Source of the DNA: Armatimonadota bacterium
Lineage (GTDB): Bacteria; Armatimonadota; Zipacnadia; Zipacnadales; UBA11051
Reading direction: 5' to 3'
Assembly (NCBI GenBank): GCA_030612305.1
Contig: JAUWOG010000001.1
Coordinates: 1 to 28,645 of the forward strand
DNA: 28,645 nt
The notes beneath the pieces are model-generated. The model was not told the DNA's origin and did no database searches. It worked only from the letters and a program-made list of their open reading frames with translations. The first letter of the stretch is position 1; the number at the start of each line of letters is the position of its first letter. Position numbers and translations under genes: made by a program. Of this stretch, positions 7,328 to 14,668 are shown piece by piece.

Positions 7328-7660
7328 CTATAGTTGCAGGGCCCACCGGAGCATCCTCTCGACTTCGGCCATGTCGAGGTCGCTGAGGCGTCCGGGGCTG
7401 CGGAGTACATTCGCGCGAGTGGTGGTGAAGGGCTTGGGCCGGACGGTGCTCGGTTTCAGCAGATGCGCGGCTTCCCAATCGCGCAAGGCCACCTCGTTGT
7501 CATTCCGAGGCGGGTCGTTCACGATCCCGGCGACGATGATATCGTTGTCCCTCTTGTGGTATTGTGAGGCGCTGATGACTACGCCGAGGCGGATCTCTGC
7601 GCCGGTCCCATTTGTGGAGGGCATGGACACGACGACGACGTCACCCCTCCTCAACGCCAT
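7328..7660 (-). CDS. MazF/PemK-family toxin (endoribonuclease)
   Basis: A 110-aa protein with the MazF/PemK SH3-like barrel pattern: RRGDVVVVSMPST at the start, EIRLGVVISASQYHKRDNDIIVAGI, and the C-terminal KPSTVRPK...LGRLSDLDM-type block, here HLLKPSTVRPKPFTTTRANVL then GRLSDLDMAEVERML. Family members cut mRNA at short sequence motifs and are held inactive by the antitoxin. The usual RP after the second strand is RL here, a small deviation. The ATG at 7660 has GGAGGG just upstream and lies inside the end of the antitoxin gene (20-bp overlap), the standard antitoxin-first layout. It may contribute to stable retention of the adjacent rep/par cassette. Confidence 0.85.
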   Translation of the reverse strand: MALRRGDVVVVSMPSTNGTGAEIRLGVVISASQYHKRDNDIIVAGIVNDPPRNDNEVALRDWEAAHLLKPSTVRPKPFTTTRANVLRSPGRLSDLDMAEVERMLRWALQL

Positions 7661-7952
7661 AGATTTCCCTCCAGTTCTCATAGATCGCGTCTTCCTCGTC
7701 GTCCCATATCTCACTGGCCGCGGCGCCAGTCAGCCGCTGGAAGTCCTCGAGTTCATCGTCGTCCGCTTCGGGCGGTCGCGGCGCGTCGCCACCAGCCTTG
7801 ATCCAGTTGAGAAGCTGCGAGCGCGAGAAGCGCCACTGTCTCCCGACCTTCGCGGCCGGAAGCTGCCTCGCGCGAGCCTTGCGCAGTATCGTCTGGACCC
7901 CGACGCTGAGCAGTTCGGCCGCTTCGTTGGCTGTCAGAACGTCCTTAGGCAT
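7641..7952 (-). CDS. Excisionase-type HTH antitoxin with acidic tail
   Basis: A 103-aa protein. Residues 2-52 form a MerR/excisionase-like HTH_17 domain (LTANEAAELLSVGVQTILRKARARQLPAAKVGRQWRF in two overlapping halves). Residues 62-103 are strongly acidic with aromatic residues (DDDELED, EIWDDEEDAIYENWREIYG). The tail resembles disordered antitoxin C-termini that thread through MazF-type toxins. The overlap with the toxin start supports an antitoxin role, with DNA binding for autoregulation. GAGGAGG lies 5-11 bases before the ATG. A direct repeat just upstream is a possible operator. An excisionase role is less likely, since there is no integrase in the window. Confidence 0.75.
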   Translation of the reverse strand: MPKDVLTANEAAELLSVGVQTILRKARARQLPAAKVGRQWRFSRSQLLNWIKAGGDAPRPPEADDDELEDFQRLTGAAASEIWDDEEDAIYENWREIYGVEEG

Positions 7953-7969
7953 TACGTCCTCCTCTGATA

Positions 7970-7987
7970 TGTTGTGGCCTGTTGTGG
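7970..7987. promoter_or_regulatory. Direct repeat, possible antitoxin operator
   Basis: TGTTGTGG occurs twice, at 7970-7977 and 7980-7987, a 10-bp period placing both copies on one DNA face. It lies between the start of the antitoxin gene and the candidate -10 box, the usual place for an autoregulatory toxin-antitoxin operator. Confidence 0.4.
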
Positions 7988-8013
7988 TCGCCAGAATGGC
8001 CTTGGTAGTTTAT

Positions 8014-8043
8014 ATTGTAGCGCAAAAGGTGGGAGCCGAGCAA
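8014..8043 (-). promoter_or_regulatory. Candidate promoter of the toxin-antitoxin operon
   Basis: On the minus strand TTGCTC (8043-8038, weak -35) and TACAAT (8019-8014, 5 of 6 for -10) are separated by 18 bases. The site lies 60-90 bp upstream of the antitoxin start. Confidence 0.35.
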
Positions 8044-8103
8044 GGGGAAGCTAGATGCAAGCTGGGGCAGGCGGGTACAAGTGGCGACCAAAGAGGCGAG
8101 GGG

Positions 8104-9723
8104 TCAGGCTTCGTCCTGGTCCTCGTCCTGGTTCTCGTCTTCGGTCCAGTCGAGGCGGCCCTGGTATGGCGGGGCGAGGTTCTCCTGGCAGGCTACCTCG
8201 ACGTTGAGTTCCGTCTTGCCGCTGACCTCGCGCAGTATGTCCCCGATGAGCGGGAGAATGCGCTGGATGTACTGGCAGAAGAAGGGGACCGGGGTGACCA
8301 TGACGGCGGACTTGCCGCGGATCGGCAGGAGGTACGTCGAGAGCAGTGCGGGGGACATCTCGCCGCGCTGTTCGAGCCTCGCCTTAGCCTGCTCCCAGAT
8401 CGCCTTCGTGCTCTCCCCTATCCCGAGTTCGGTCTCGATGGAGGCGCGGATGCCGCGGTACTCCTGCTGCTCGGCCTCGCGCTGGGCCTCGAGTTCGAGT
8501 GCGCGGCTCTCGGCGAGCTCCGCTTCGCCCGGCTCGATGCCGGAGCTTTCGGTGCGCTCGCGCTCCTCGTACCATTCGGGGATGACCCAGTCCTTCGAGC
8601 GGATGGCGGCCACGAGCCATGCGGCCGGGCTCTCGTGAGGCAGCCAGCCCTGGGAGAGCTTGTACTCGCAGTAGGCGGTCCAGCGGTGGATGTGGTGGTC
8701 GGCGTAGTTGGCGACAAGCTGACGCGCCATGGTCTCAGTTACGCCGAGTGCGACGAGTTTCGCAAAGAGGCCGTTATCGGCGGCGGGAAGCGCGTCGTGC
8801 GCCACCTGACCGGGGCGGCGCTTCGGGGCAAATGTATAGACAACCAGCTCCTCGGAGCCGCGACGCCTCGGGCGATAGTAGTTGACCTCGCGGAGAAAAC
8901 CCCTCTCGATGAGTTCGTCATGGACGCGTTGTAGCTCGCGCTTGATCTGGGAGGGGTAGTAATTGCGACTCATGCCGAGCTTCTCGAAGGCCAGCTTGCT
9001 CAGCCTCATGCGGTATGTTGCCTTGCCGTCATAGCGCTTCTTGTCCAGGTATCTGAACAAGCGGCGCGCCAGCGGAGTGCTGAGAGAAAAGTACATCCCC
9101 GTGTCCAATTGTTTGATGTTTCCTGCGCGGAAGCTGTTGAAGAGCACCGGGTTCCAGACGATGTAGCTGTGCGGCGGGTTGGTGTCGCGGCCGGGCTTCT
9201 CGTCGTATAGGCGGTAGCCCTCAAGAATGTGGAAGCCCTCGTTGACGTAGCGCTTGGCCTCATTATCCCAGAAAGAGTTGTTCGCGACAATACTCACACC
9301 CATGAGCCGGTTCAGGGAATCCTGTATGCGCTTGTATGAATGACCGTCGCGCGGCCAACCCATCCGTCGCAGCAAATCATATCGCGTAATTGGTATCTTT
9401 GCGTCCTCGAAGCCGTATTCCTCGCTAATTTCCATGAGCGCGACATAGAGTTCCTCATCGCCCGCAACCGGCAGGCCATACGCCTCCGAGCCGGTAATCG
9501 TCCACACTCTCCGGACGGCCTTCCCGCCCTTGCCGCTGATTATGTCATTGAACCGAATCGTGTTCAGGCCCTCGGGCACACGGTGCGAAAGCATCGTGAA
9601 GGGAAACTCGGCGAGGTTCATTTCGTCGCGACCGATACGCACCTCAAGGCGATCCTCAGTTGCCGGATCGTCCTGCAACATGCTTGTCTGGCGCGTTTTC
9701 TCTGGTAACGGCTTGGAACCCAT
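8104..9723 (-). CDS. Plasmid-type replication initiator protein (RPA / replication initiator protein A family)
   Basis: A 539-aa protein. The first ~330 residues match the RPA family of plasmid initiators: EMNLAEFPFTMLSHRVP, RVWTITGSEAYGLP, a winged-helix block (KIPITRYDLLRRMGWPRDGHSYKRIQDSLNRL), the substituted WNPVLFNSFRAGNIKQLD, then LARRLFRYLDKKRYDG and a second winged helix (LAFEKLGMS to LQRVHDELIERGFL). Such proteins bind iterons in the origin and recruit helicase and DnaA. The C-terminal part is helical and charged, with an acidic end (DWTEDENQDEDQDEA). GAGGG six bases upstream supports the ATG at 9723 over the GTG at 9729. Its upstream region holds an exact sigma-54 box and an iteron array, and parA/parB follow, which fits a replication-partition module. 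Confidence 0.85.
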   Translation of the reverse strand: MGSKPLPEKTRQTSMLQDDPATEDRLEVRIGRDEMNLAEFPFTMLSHRVPEGLNTIRFNDIISGKGGKAVRRVWTITGSEAYGLPVAGDEELYVALMEISEEYGFEDAKIPITRYDLLRRMGWPRDGHSYKRIQDSLNRLMGVSIVANNSFWDNEAKRYVNEGFHILEGYRLYDEKPGRDTNPPHSYIVWNPVLFNSFRAGNIKQLDTGMYFSLSTPLARRLFRYLDKKRYDGKATYRMRLSKLAFEKLGMSRNYYPSQIKRELQRVHDELIERGFLREVNYYRPRRRGSEELVVYTFAPKRRPGQVAHDALPAADNGLFAKLVALGVTETMARQLVANYADHHIHRWTAYCEYKLSQGWLPHESPAAWLVAAIRSKDWVIPEWYEERERTESSGIEPGEAELAESRALELEAQREAEQQEYRGIRASIETELGIGESTKAIWEQAKARLEQRGEMSPALLSTYLLPIRGKSAVMVTPVPFFCQYIQRILPLIGDILREVSGKTELNVEVACQENLAPPYQGRLDWTEDENQDEDQDEA

Positions 9724-9864
9724 AATCACCCTCGCTGGTCTGGCTCTACCCTTGCGTACTCCCTCCAGCGCTACATATTATCTCGAGTCTGTTGGAGTAT
9801 TCATCAGCCTGCACGGCTTTTCTCGTTTTTCGCAGATTCGATTCCAGGCACGGGTCTCTTGGAA

Positions 9865-9880
9865 TGCAACTTCCGTGCCA
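9865..9880 (-). promoter_or_regulatory. Sigma-54 (-24/-12) promoter upstream of the rep gene
   Basis: On the minus strand the sequence is TGGCACGGAAGTTGCA, matching the full consensus including the G after TGGCAC. The predicted start of transcription is near 9853, about 130 nt before the rep ATG. No other minus-strand gene lies between the box and rep. Confidence 0.65.
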
Positions 9881-9911
9881 TTCGCCATAAGCCCCGCAGC
9901 CTCAGGGCTTC

Positions 9912-10961
9912 GATTAGCGTGTTCTGACACAAGGTGTTGCTTGTCAATTGATGTCTCTGGAGTATTGGTCGCCGACACAGAAATCCCTCTTGTCAAATGA
10001 AAAGTAGTGTTGAAATAATGATCCTGGTGTGCAAATGCCTTTTGATGAATGGATGGCAACAACAAACGAGGTGAGCTGTAGTGATGTGAGCGATTGGTGG
10101 CCAGGCCAGATTCGCTTGGTTTCTTAGTGTCTTGTTGTTGATTCCATAACAGTCTTGATTCAAGACAGGTTCTAAGACTCCAGGAGCCATTGTGGCACAG
10201 GGGCTTATGGCGCTCGATTTGTGCCAAGACACCATAGCCTTGTGTTGCTACACGTCTTTGCGTTTCGCCTACTTGTCTCACCACTCGCCATTCATTGTGC
10301 CAGTACGCGGTATTCCAGGTGCCCATCTTGTGTTGGCACACGACTTTCCCCATTGCGCGAACTGCTCCAGCGCCCCCACCGCGTCCGCCTCCAGGAGTAT
10401 AGACGCACCTGCGCCCACAATACCACATTTTCAGGTGTCCATCATGAGCTTCGAGCACATCATCAATTTCGACGAACACTGGCTCTTGGCCTTTTTCTTG
10501 TGCGAGACAACTATATTTCCGGCAACGATTGTCTCTTTACTTGAGCCGGTACACACTATTCCTTGGGTCACCACACTACTTTGCTTGCATGAGATCACTA
10601 TATGGAGCGCTTATTGGGCGCAACACTGCGGATTCTTGTGCTGGCACACGATATTGTCTGTATCGGCGCACGGTATTTCTGCAGTCGTATGCCTATAGCG
10701 TGGTCTGACACAAGATATGCCGCCAGGCACTGTGGCACAATGGCCGAAGACACGCAATACGAGCGGTGAAAAAGCCTCAAGAGAGGGCGGACTGATACTG
10801 GAGATGGGGCTACGAGGGAAGGGCAATACAAATGTCCCTCTCCCCTATCGGCGCGGCTCTGGTGGGGTCGTATGAGAGCGCGGCCGCGAGGAACTAAGGA
10901 GCAGCGAGAGCCGCATCAGGGGCGGGAAGCCAACAGGCTCTTGTGCTGGCGACCTCTATTC
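9912..10961. repeat. Iteron-like 21-22-bp repeats
   Basis: Degenerate copies of TTGTGYTGGCACACGATATT. Plus-strand copies start at 10219, 10240, 10295, 10328, 10498, 10541, 10563, 10585, 10614, 10636, 10658, 10740 (diverged) and 10941. Two inverted copies, which share TTGTGTCAGA-N-CACGCTA, are at 9912-9932 and 10693-10713. Spacings include 21, 55, 33, 43 and repeated 22, close to multiples of 11, so copies fall on one face of the helix. The best pair is 10328 and 10636 (TTGTG-Y-TGGCACACGA shared). Each copy contains a short dyad (TGTG-N4-CACA). The copy at 10941 runs into the end of the ParB-like gene. These are the expected binding sites of the RPA-type initiator. Confidence 0.7.
10152..10166. 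repeat. Perfect 15-bp palindrome in the origin-like region
   Basis: GTCTTGA-T-TCAAGAC, 7-bp arms around one central base, just left of the first plus-strand iterons. It may be a dimeric protein binding site or an initiator operator. Confidence 0.5.
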
Positions 10962-11447
10962 CTCAGCGGGCTCGCCCCACGCGCGGGCGAGTTCGAGCAG
11001 CGCCTGCGCAATCAGCTCCGGGTCATAGATGGATATCGCCATCGCCGCCTGCGCGATCTGTGAGCGGTTGGCCTTGATGCCGTGCTCGGTCAAGAGGCGC
11101 ACGCGGCAGACTTCGAGTTGCTGGAGCATCTGCGCGGGCACGTAGAATGTCACCTTTTCCGTGTCCGGCTGGGGCAGCGTCTGTGGCGGCGCCAGAGTCT
11201 GCGAGGCCGCGATGCGGGCGAGGTCGAGTTGGCGCTCTGAGAGCAATGGCTGTGAGCCGGCAAGCGAAGCAGTCGGCTGAGGCACGACCTCAGGCTGCGG
11301 CATCTCAGTCTCTGCAGGCTGCGCTTCCTCAGGCGCTCGCCTGGCTCTTCTCTTGCGCGAGGGCTTCTGTGGCTCGGCCGCCTCCTCGGCGTCCTTCACC
11401 GTGCTGAAGAAGTCCTCAGCCCCGGGCAGCTTTGGTTTTCTGGCCAC
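10956..11447 (-). CDS. Ribbon-helix-helix centromere-binding (ParB-like) protein
   Basis: A 163-aa protein. Residues 1-95 are a low-complexity, charged and Pro/Gln-rich linker with a basic patch (KPSRKRRARRAP, 28-39). Residues 97-142 have a ribbon-helix-helix-like pattern: a short strand EKVTFYVP followed by two helices (AQMLQQLEVCRVRLLTEHG and NRSQIAQAAMAISIYD). It overlaps the end of parA by 32 bp, the usual parA-parB arrangement of plasmid type Ib-like systems, where a small RHH protein binds centromere repeats and stimulates ParA. The start is GTG at 11447, not ATG, supported by a strong AAAGGAGG eight to nine bases upstream. It is not a large HTH-type ParB. Confidence 0.65.
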   Translation of the reverse strand: MARKPKLPGAEDFFSTVKDAEEAAEPQKPSRKRRARRAPEEAQPAETEMPQPEVVPQPTASLAGSQPLLSERQLDLARIAASQTLAPPQTLPQPDTEKVTFYVPAQMLQQLEVCRVRLLTEHGIKANRSQIAQAAMAISIYDPELIAQALLELARAWGEPAEE

Positions 11448-12210
11448 GCTGCATGACCTCCTTTGCCAGACTGCGGTACGCCTCCGCCGCCAGCCCGCCA
11501 GGATCGTACATCGTTATCGGCAAGTTGGCCGCGGCGGCCTCCTGGAGGCGTATCGTCGTCGGTATCACCGACTGCATCACATCATCGCCGAAACCTTCCC
11601 GCACCATTTCGATGACATCGCGGTTGTGTATGGTGCGGCGGTCCTGCATCGTCATCACAATACCGCAGATGCGGAGCTTGGGATTGAGTTCGGCGCGGAT
11701 ACGCTCGATGCTCTGCGCCACCTGCCGCAAGCCGTGGAGCGCGAGAAACGAGGCCTGCTGCGGCACGAGCACCTCGTCCGCGGCAACTAGAGCGCCGACG
11801 TAGAGAAGCTGGAGGCCGGGCGGATTGTCGAGAATGAGGTAGTCGTAATCGCTGCGAACACTCTGCAGCGCCTCGGCGACGACGCTGTGGCGCTGCTCGG
11901 GGGGCCGCTCCATCAGCAATATCTCCGCACCGGCGAGGTCATTGGTGGCAGGGGCTATGTCCACCCCGGCCAGGGTCGTCTCGCGTATCGCATCTTCCAT
12001 CCCCACCTCGGGGTCGAACAACGCATCATACACGCTTGCTTCGCCGGGTTCCACGCTGATGCCCAGGTATGCCGAGAGGTCGGCTCGCGGGTCGAGATCA
12101 ACGAGCAATACGGCGGCCCCGGTTTCGCCAATGGCGGCGGCGAGGTTGAGCGCAGTTGTGGTCTTGCCGACCCCGCCTTTCTGATTGCAGATGGCGATGA
12201 TACGCGGCAT
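11416..12210 (-). CDS. parA: ParA-type partition ATPase
   Basis: A 264-aa P-loop ATPase. The deviant Walker A KGGVGKTT is at 11-18, Walker A' at LLVDLDPRADLSAYLG (DPRAD instead of the usual DPQAN), and the Walker B region at YLILDNPPG. DEVLVPQQASFLALHGL and GIVMTMQDRRTIHNRDV follow the ParA order. ParA proteins move replicons by forming ATP-dependent gradients on the nucleoid. There is no N-terminal HTH, so this is the short type. The open frame extends 18 codons upstream, but the Walker-containing start MPRIIAICNQ and the GAGGGAG upstream favour 12210. It partners the RHH protein downstream, and repeats at 12267-12572 are a probable centromere/operator. Confidence 0.9.
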   Translation of the reverse strand: MPRIIAICNQKGGVGKTTTALNLAAAIGETGAAVLLVDLDPRADLSAYLGISVEPGEASVYDALFDPEVGMEDAIRETTLAGVDIAPATNDLAGAEILLMERPPEQRHSVVAEALQSVRSDYDYLILDNPPGLQLLYVGALVAADEVLVPQQASFLALHGLRQVAQSIERIRAELNPKLRICGIVMTMQDRRTIHNRDVIEMVREGFGDDVMQSVIPTTIRLQEAAAANLPITMYDPGGLAAEAYRSLAKEVMQRGQKTKAARG

Positions 12211-12266
12211 CGCGGGTTGGCTCCCTCGGGAGTGCTTGGTAATACGACGGGCGTGCCCTTGCAAGT

Positions 12267-12572
12267 GTACCGCAAGACCGCCCGAAAGTAAAGCCGTAGA
12301 GCAGTGTTTCAGTAAGGCGGCCCAGCGTTATGGAAGGGATTACCGTAAGACTGTATAGCCGATAGGCCTGTTGAACCGCAAGGCGGTCAAAACGTATTGC
12401 GGTACAACGGCTGGAGGGGCCTCAGGAGGCGCTGAAGGGGTAGTGCGGCGTGGGTGGGATAGGGGATGGGTTTGGTGGGGGAGATGTGACGGAAGATGTG
12501 GGGGCGTTGCGGGCGAGGGGGATGTGGGAATGTGCGAAGGGATAGCGGCCTAGCGGGAAAACGGTAAGACGG
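12267..12572. repeat. Centromere/operator-like repeats upstream of parA
   Basis: Related 13-mers in the 388-bp gene-free stretch before parA: TACCGCAAGACCG (12268), TACCGTAAGACTG (12341), AACCGCAAGGCGG (12374) and AACGGTAAGACGG (12560), with a shorter AGTAAGGCGG at 12311. A 9-bp inverted pair GTACCGCAA (12267-12275) and TTGCGGTAC (12397-12405) brackets the left part. The position fits parS and parA autoregulation by the RHH protein. Confidence 0.5.
12452..12481 (+). other. G-quadruplex motif upstream of parA
   Basis: Five G-runs (12452-12454, 12456-12458, 12462-12465, 12468-12470, 12477-12481) are separated by loops of 1, 3, 2 and 6 bases. This satisfies the G3+N1-7 pattern. The surrounding 12410-12545 is strongly purine/G-rich on the plus strand and has no gene. 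Confidence 0.5.
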
Positions 12573-12598
12573 TAAAGAGGCGCAGCGGCAGGTGGGGG

Positions 12599-13570
12599 CT
12601 ATGGATTGGGGATGGGCGAGGTGATGCGGGCAGCGAGGTGGGAGAGGTGGTGGCCGGGGCGCGCGTAGAATGTCGGCGTCCCCGCGATGGTGACAGTGAG
12701 AGGCTCGGCGGGGTGTTGCTGAAGTGGGAGAAGCTGGCCGGGCGCGATGTTTGAGATGGTGCGCAGAGGGAGACGGAGACGGGCGACCTCAGCAACGATG
12801 GGAATCGGGGCGGCGGCGGCGTGTTTGGAGATGGGCCCGGAGAGAGAGATGTTGCGCAGGTGCGAGGTGTGGACGCCGTCGCGTTCGAGGGGGCGGAGAA
12901 GGCGTTGGAGGGAGGCTTGCGGGAGGGCGAGGTTGGTTGATGCTGAGTGGTCTCCGATCTGGAAGCGGTAGATGGCGTGGACTATGTCCTGGGCATCAGC
13001 GGAGATGTCGAGGTTGGCAACGGTGGAGGCGATGGCGGTGACGGTGGGGGAGAGCTGAGCGAGAGCCGGCCAGGTGAGGGTCCAAGTGCGGAGGATTTCA
13101 TTGAAGAGGCGGGTCAAGAGAGCGGCCTCGATGGGGGTGGGGTCGTGAGGGAGGACGTCTTCGGTGAGAGCGGGAGCGCCGAGCATCGTGTTGATGAGGA
13201 GAACGGCGATACCGGGATCAATCTGCCAGACGCCGGGGGCGGAATGGGGATCCAGGGCGAAGATGACGAGGATGGGGTTGGACGGGAGCCCGCGGATGTA
13301 TTGGTCGAAGGTTGGATAATCGAGGCCCTCGAAGGCGACGGAAAGGGGGGCGTTGAGATAGGCGGTCAGCGTACGGGAGAGGACCTTGGAGAGGACCGTG
13401 CAGCGGTTGGCAAGCTCATGGGTCTGGTCAGGTGAGAGCTGGGTCGCATCGCGGAAGTCGTAGAGGGCCACGGTGGCAGTGGCGTCAGGGTGCGTATCAG
13501 CGCGGGCTATGGCCATGGAAGTGACCAGCACGTCGAGCTCTTCCTGGGTAATGAGCGGCTCGTCACTCAT
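12599..13570 (-). CDS. fliM: Flagellar motor switch protein FliM
   Basis: A 323-aa protein. The N-terminal ITQEELDVLV (7-16) is the CheY-P-binding EIDALL-type motif. The middle domain has YDFRDATQLSPDQ, an ANRCTVLSKVLSRTLTAYL helix, and LLINTMLGAP...DPTPIEAALL in place of the GGxG switch loop. The C-terminal SpoA domain (about 245-323) ends with VTIAGTPTFYARPGHHLSHLA. FliM forms most of the C-ring with FliG and FliN and receives the chemotaxis signal. It is the last gene of cheX-fliG-fliM, 38 bp after fliG, with AAGGGGAAG before the ATG. It is shorter and more diverged than enteric FliM (about 334 aa), and the G-rich switch loop is changed to LGAP. No fliN is in the window. Confidence 0.85.
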   Translation of the reverse strand: MSDEPLITQEELDVLVTSMAIARADTHPDATATVALYDFRDATQLSPDQTHELANRCTVLSKVLSRTLTAYLNAPLSVAFEGLDYPTFDQYIRGLPSNPILVIFALDPHSAPGVWQIDPGIAVLLINTMLGAPALTEDVLPHDPTPIEAALLTRLFNEILRTWTLTWPALAQLSPTVTAIASTVANLDISADAQDIVHAIYRFQIGDHSASTNLALPQASLQRLLRPLERDGVHTSHLRNISLSGPISKHAAAAPIPIVAEVARLRLPLRTISNIAPGQLLPLQQHPAEPLTVTIAGTPTFYARPGHHLSHLAARITSPIPNP

Positions 13571-13608
13571 GGGTCTTCCCCTTTGGCCGGCAGATGAGCA
13601 CGAGGGCG

Positions 13609-14622
13609 CTATTCGACATAGGCAACGTCATCGTAGTCAATGGTTATTTCCCCTTTCTCGTCGAGTTCGCGTGCCAGGGCGGCAAGGCCTGCGCGAGCGT
13701 TTTCCACGTCGGCCACGCGGACGGGGCCGAGCGCTTCAATCTCCTCTTCGAGACCCTCTCTGCCGCGCTCGGAGAGGTTCTCGGCGATGTGGGCTTTGCT
13801 CTGGTCCTCAAGCCCCTTGACGGCCATAGCGAGATCGCGCGTCTCGGCGGCGCGGAGCACGGTCTGAAGGGCGCGATCGGGAAGGCCGAGCACGTTCTCG
13901 AAGGTGAAGAGGTTCTGCTCGATGCGGGCGGCAAGATCGGGGTCGTGCTTTCCCAGATCTTCGAGCAGACTCTGCTGCGTGGGGCGGTCGAGGTTGGTGA
14001 GCAGGTCCAACATGAATGAAAAGGTGTCGTTGGGATCGCTGTGCTTATTGTCCGTCTGGGGCGCGAAGGCCTCGTCGAGGCCCTCAGCGAGGGCCTGGAG
14101 TGCGCCGGGGGCCAGGGCATGAAGAGTCGCGGCTCTACCGACAATATCGGCGCGGCGCTCTTCGGGGATGTCCTGGAGCACCTCGGCTGCCTTGGCAGGG
14201 GACAGTTGGCTGATGAGTACGGCGGCGGTCTGTGGCAGCTCGGCCTCGAGGCGCCGGGCGATGACCGCGGCGTTCATGCCGACCATCTCGCGCAGCTGGT
14301 CGAGACCGTCGCCTTGGTGCAGCGTAAGGTCAAGGTCGTTGTCACTGCCCAGAGCCTCAGAGAGTATCTGCTGGGCCATGTCGAGACCGCCGAGGCGCTC
14401 GGTCTGCAGGCAGGATGCCGAGAACCCCTGGAGTATTGCCTTGTACTCCTCGGCGCTGATGGCATCGAGGCGAGCGACTTCCTCGGCCAGCGTGCGGACC
14501 GTCCCCTCCTTCAGGCGCTTGCACACTGCCGTTGCCAGCTCGGTCCCGAGCGAGGCGACGATGACGGCGGCTTTCTGCAGAGTCTTGTGCGAATCGATAG
14601 GCCCATCGGCCACCTGGGTCAC
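13609..14622 (-). CDS. fliG: Flagellar motor switch protein FliG
   Basis: A 337-aa protein, the usual length for FliG. The N-terminal domain, which binds FliF, starts LQKAAVIVASLG. The middle domain carries ELPQTAAVLISQLSPAKAAEVLQ (128-150), an ELPQ variant of the canonical EHPQ FliM-binding motif. The C-terminal torque domain has the helix FENVLGLPDRALQTVLRAAE and ends EALGPVRVADVENA, as in other FliG proteins. FliG transmits stator force to the rotor. The start is GTG at 14622; an in-frame stop lies 30 bases upstream and no ATG is available. The nearest Shine-Dalgarno-like AAGGGC is distant, so coupling to cheX is possible (46-bp gap). fliG usually follows fliF, but here it is in a chemotaxis-switch operon. 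Confidence 0.9.
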   Translation of the reverse strand: MTQVADGPIDSHKTLQKAAVIVASLGTELATAVCKRLKEGTVRTLAEEVARLDAISAEEYKAILQGFSASCLQTERLGGLDMAQQILSEALGSDNDLDLTLHQGDGLDQLREMVGMNAAVIARRLEAELPQTAAVLISQLSPAKAAEVLQDIPEERRADIVGRAATLHALAPGALQALAEGLDEAFAPQTDNKHSDPNDTFSFMLDLLTNLDRPTQQSLLEDLGKHDPDLAARIEQNLFTFENVLGLPDRALQTVLRAAETRDLAMAVKGLEDQSKAHIAENLSERGREGLEEEIEALGPVRVADVENARAGLAALARELDEKGEITIDYDDVAYVE

Positions 14623-14668
14623 CTTCGGTCTGGCATCGCCCTTGGGCGTCAGCTACTGTGGTGAGTGA

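Larger units (their letters stand above)
9724..10955. other. Origin-like gene-free region of ~1.2 kb between rep and par genes
   Basis: No convincing gene lies here. The region is visibly less G+C-rich than its flanks. It has an A/T-richer stretch around 9985-10065 that could be an unwinding element, an array of iteron-like repeats (9912-10961), a perfect 15-bp palindrome (10152-10166) and a sigma-54 promoter towards rep (9865-9880). The position between a plasmid-type initiator and a partition pair is the classic place of an iteron-regulated origin. No exact DnaA box (TTATNCACA) was seen inside it. Confidence 0.65.

Noticed and set aside
7282..7410. N-terminal extension of the SIMPL gene by 43 codons
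   Set aside because: It would place the signal peptide internally and overlap the toxin gene. GAGGAGG precedes the ATG at 7281.
7317..7967. A 216-aa plus-strand frame opposite the toxin-antitoxin genes
   Set aside because: A shadow of the overlapping antitoxin and toxin genes, both of which show family motifs and ribosome binding sites on the minus strand.
9831..9850. TTCGATTCC, like the T-loop of a tRNA
   Set aside because: The flanking bases cannot form the T-stem and no acceptor or anticodon arm is present.
9778..10479. A 233-aa open frame on the minus strand in the origin-like region
   Set aside because: The peptide is compositionally odd (many Cys, His, Trp), has no domain, lacks a convincing start site, and runs through the iteron repeats and the sigma-54 box.
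10328..10656. TGGCAC at 10334 and 10642, resembling the -24 element of sigma-54
   Set aside because: No TTGC at the required distance (ACTTT.. and ATTGT follow). They belong to the iteron repeats.
10498..10680. Regular ~22-bp spacing considered as a CRISPR array
   Set aside because: The repeats are degenerate and adjacent, no unique spacers lie between identical repeats, and no cas gene is near.
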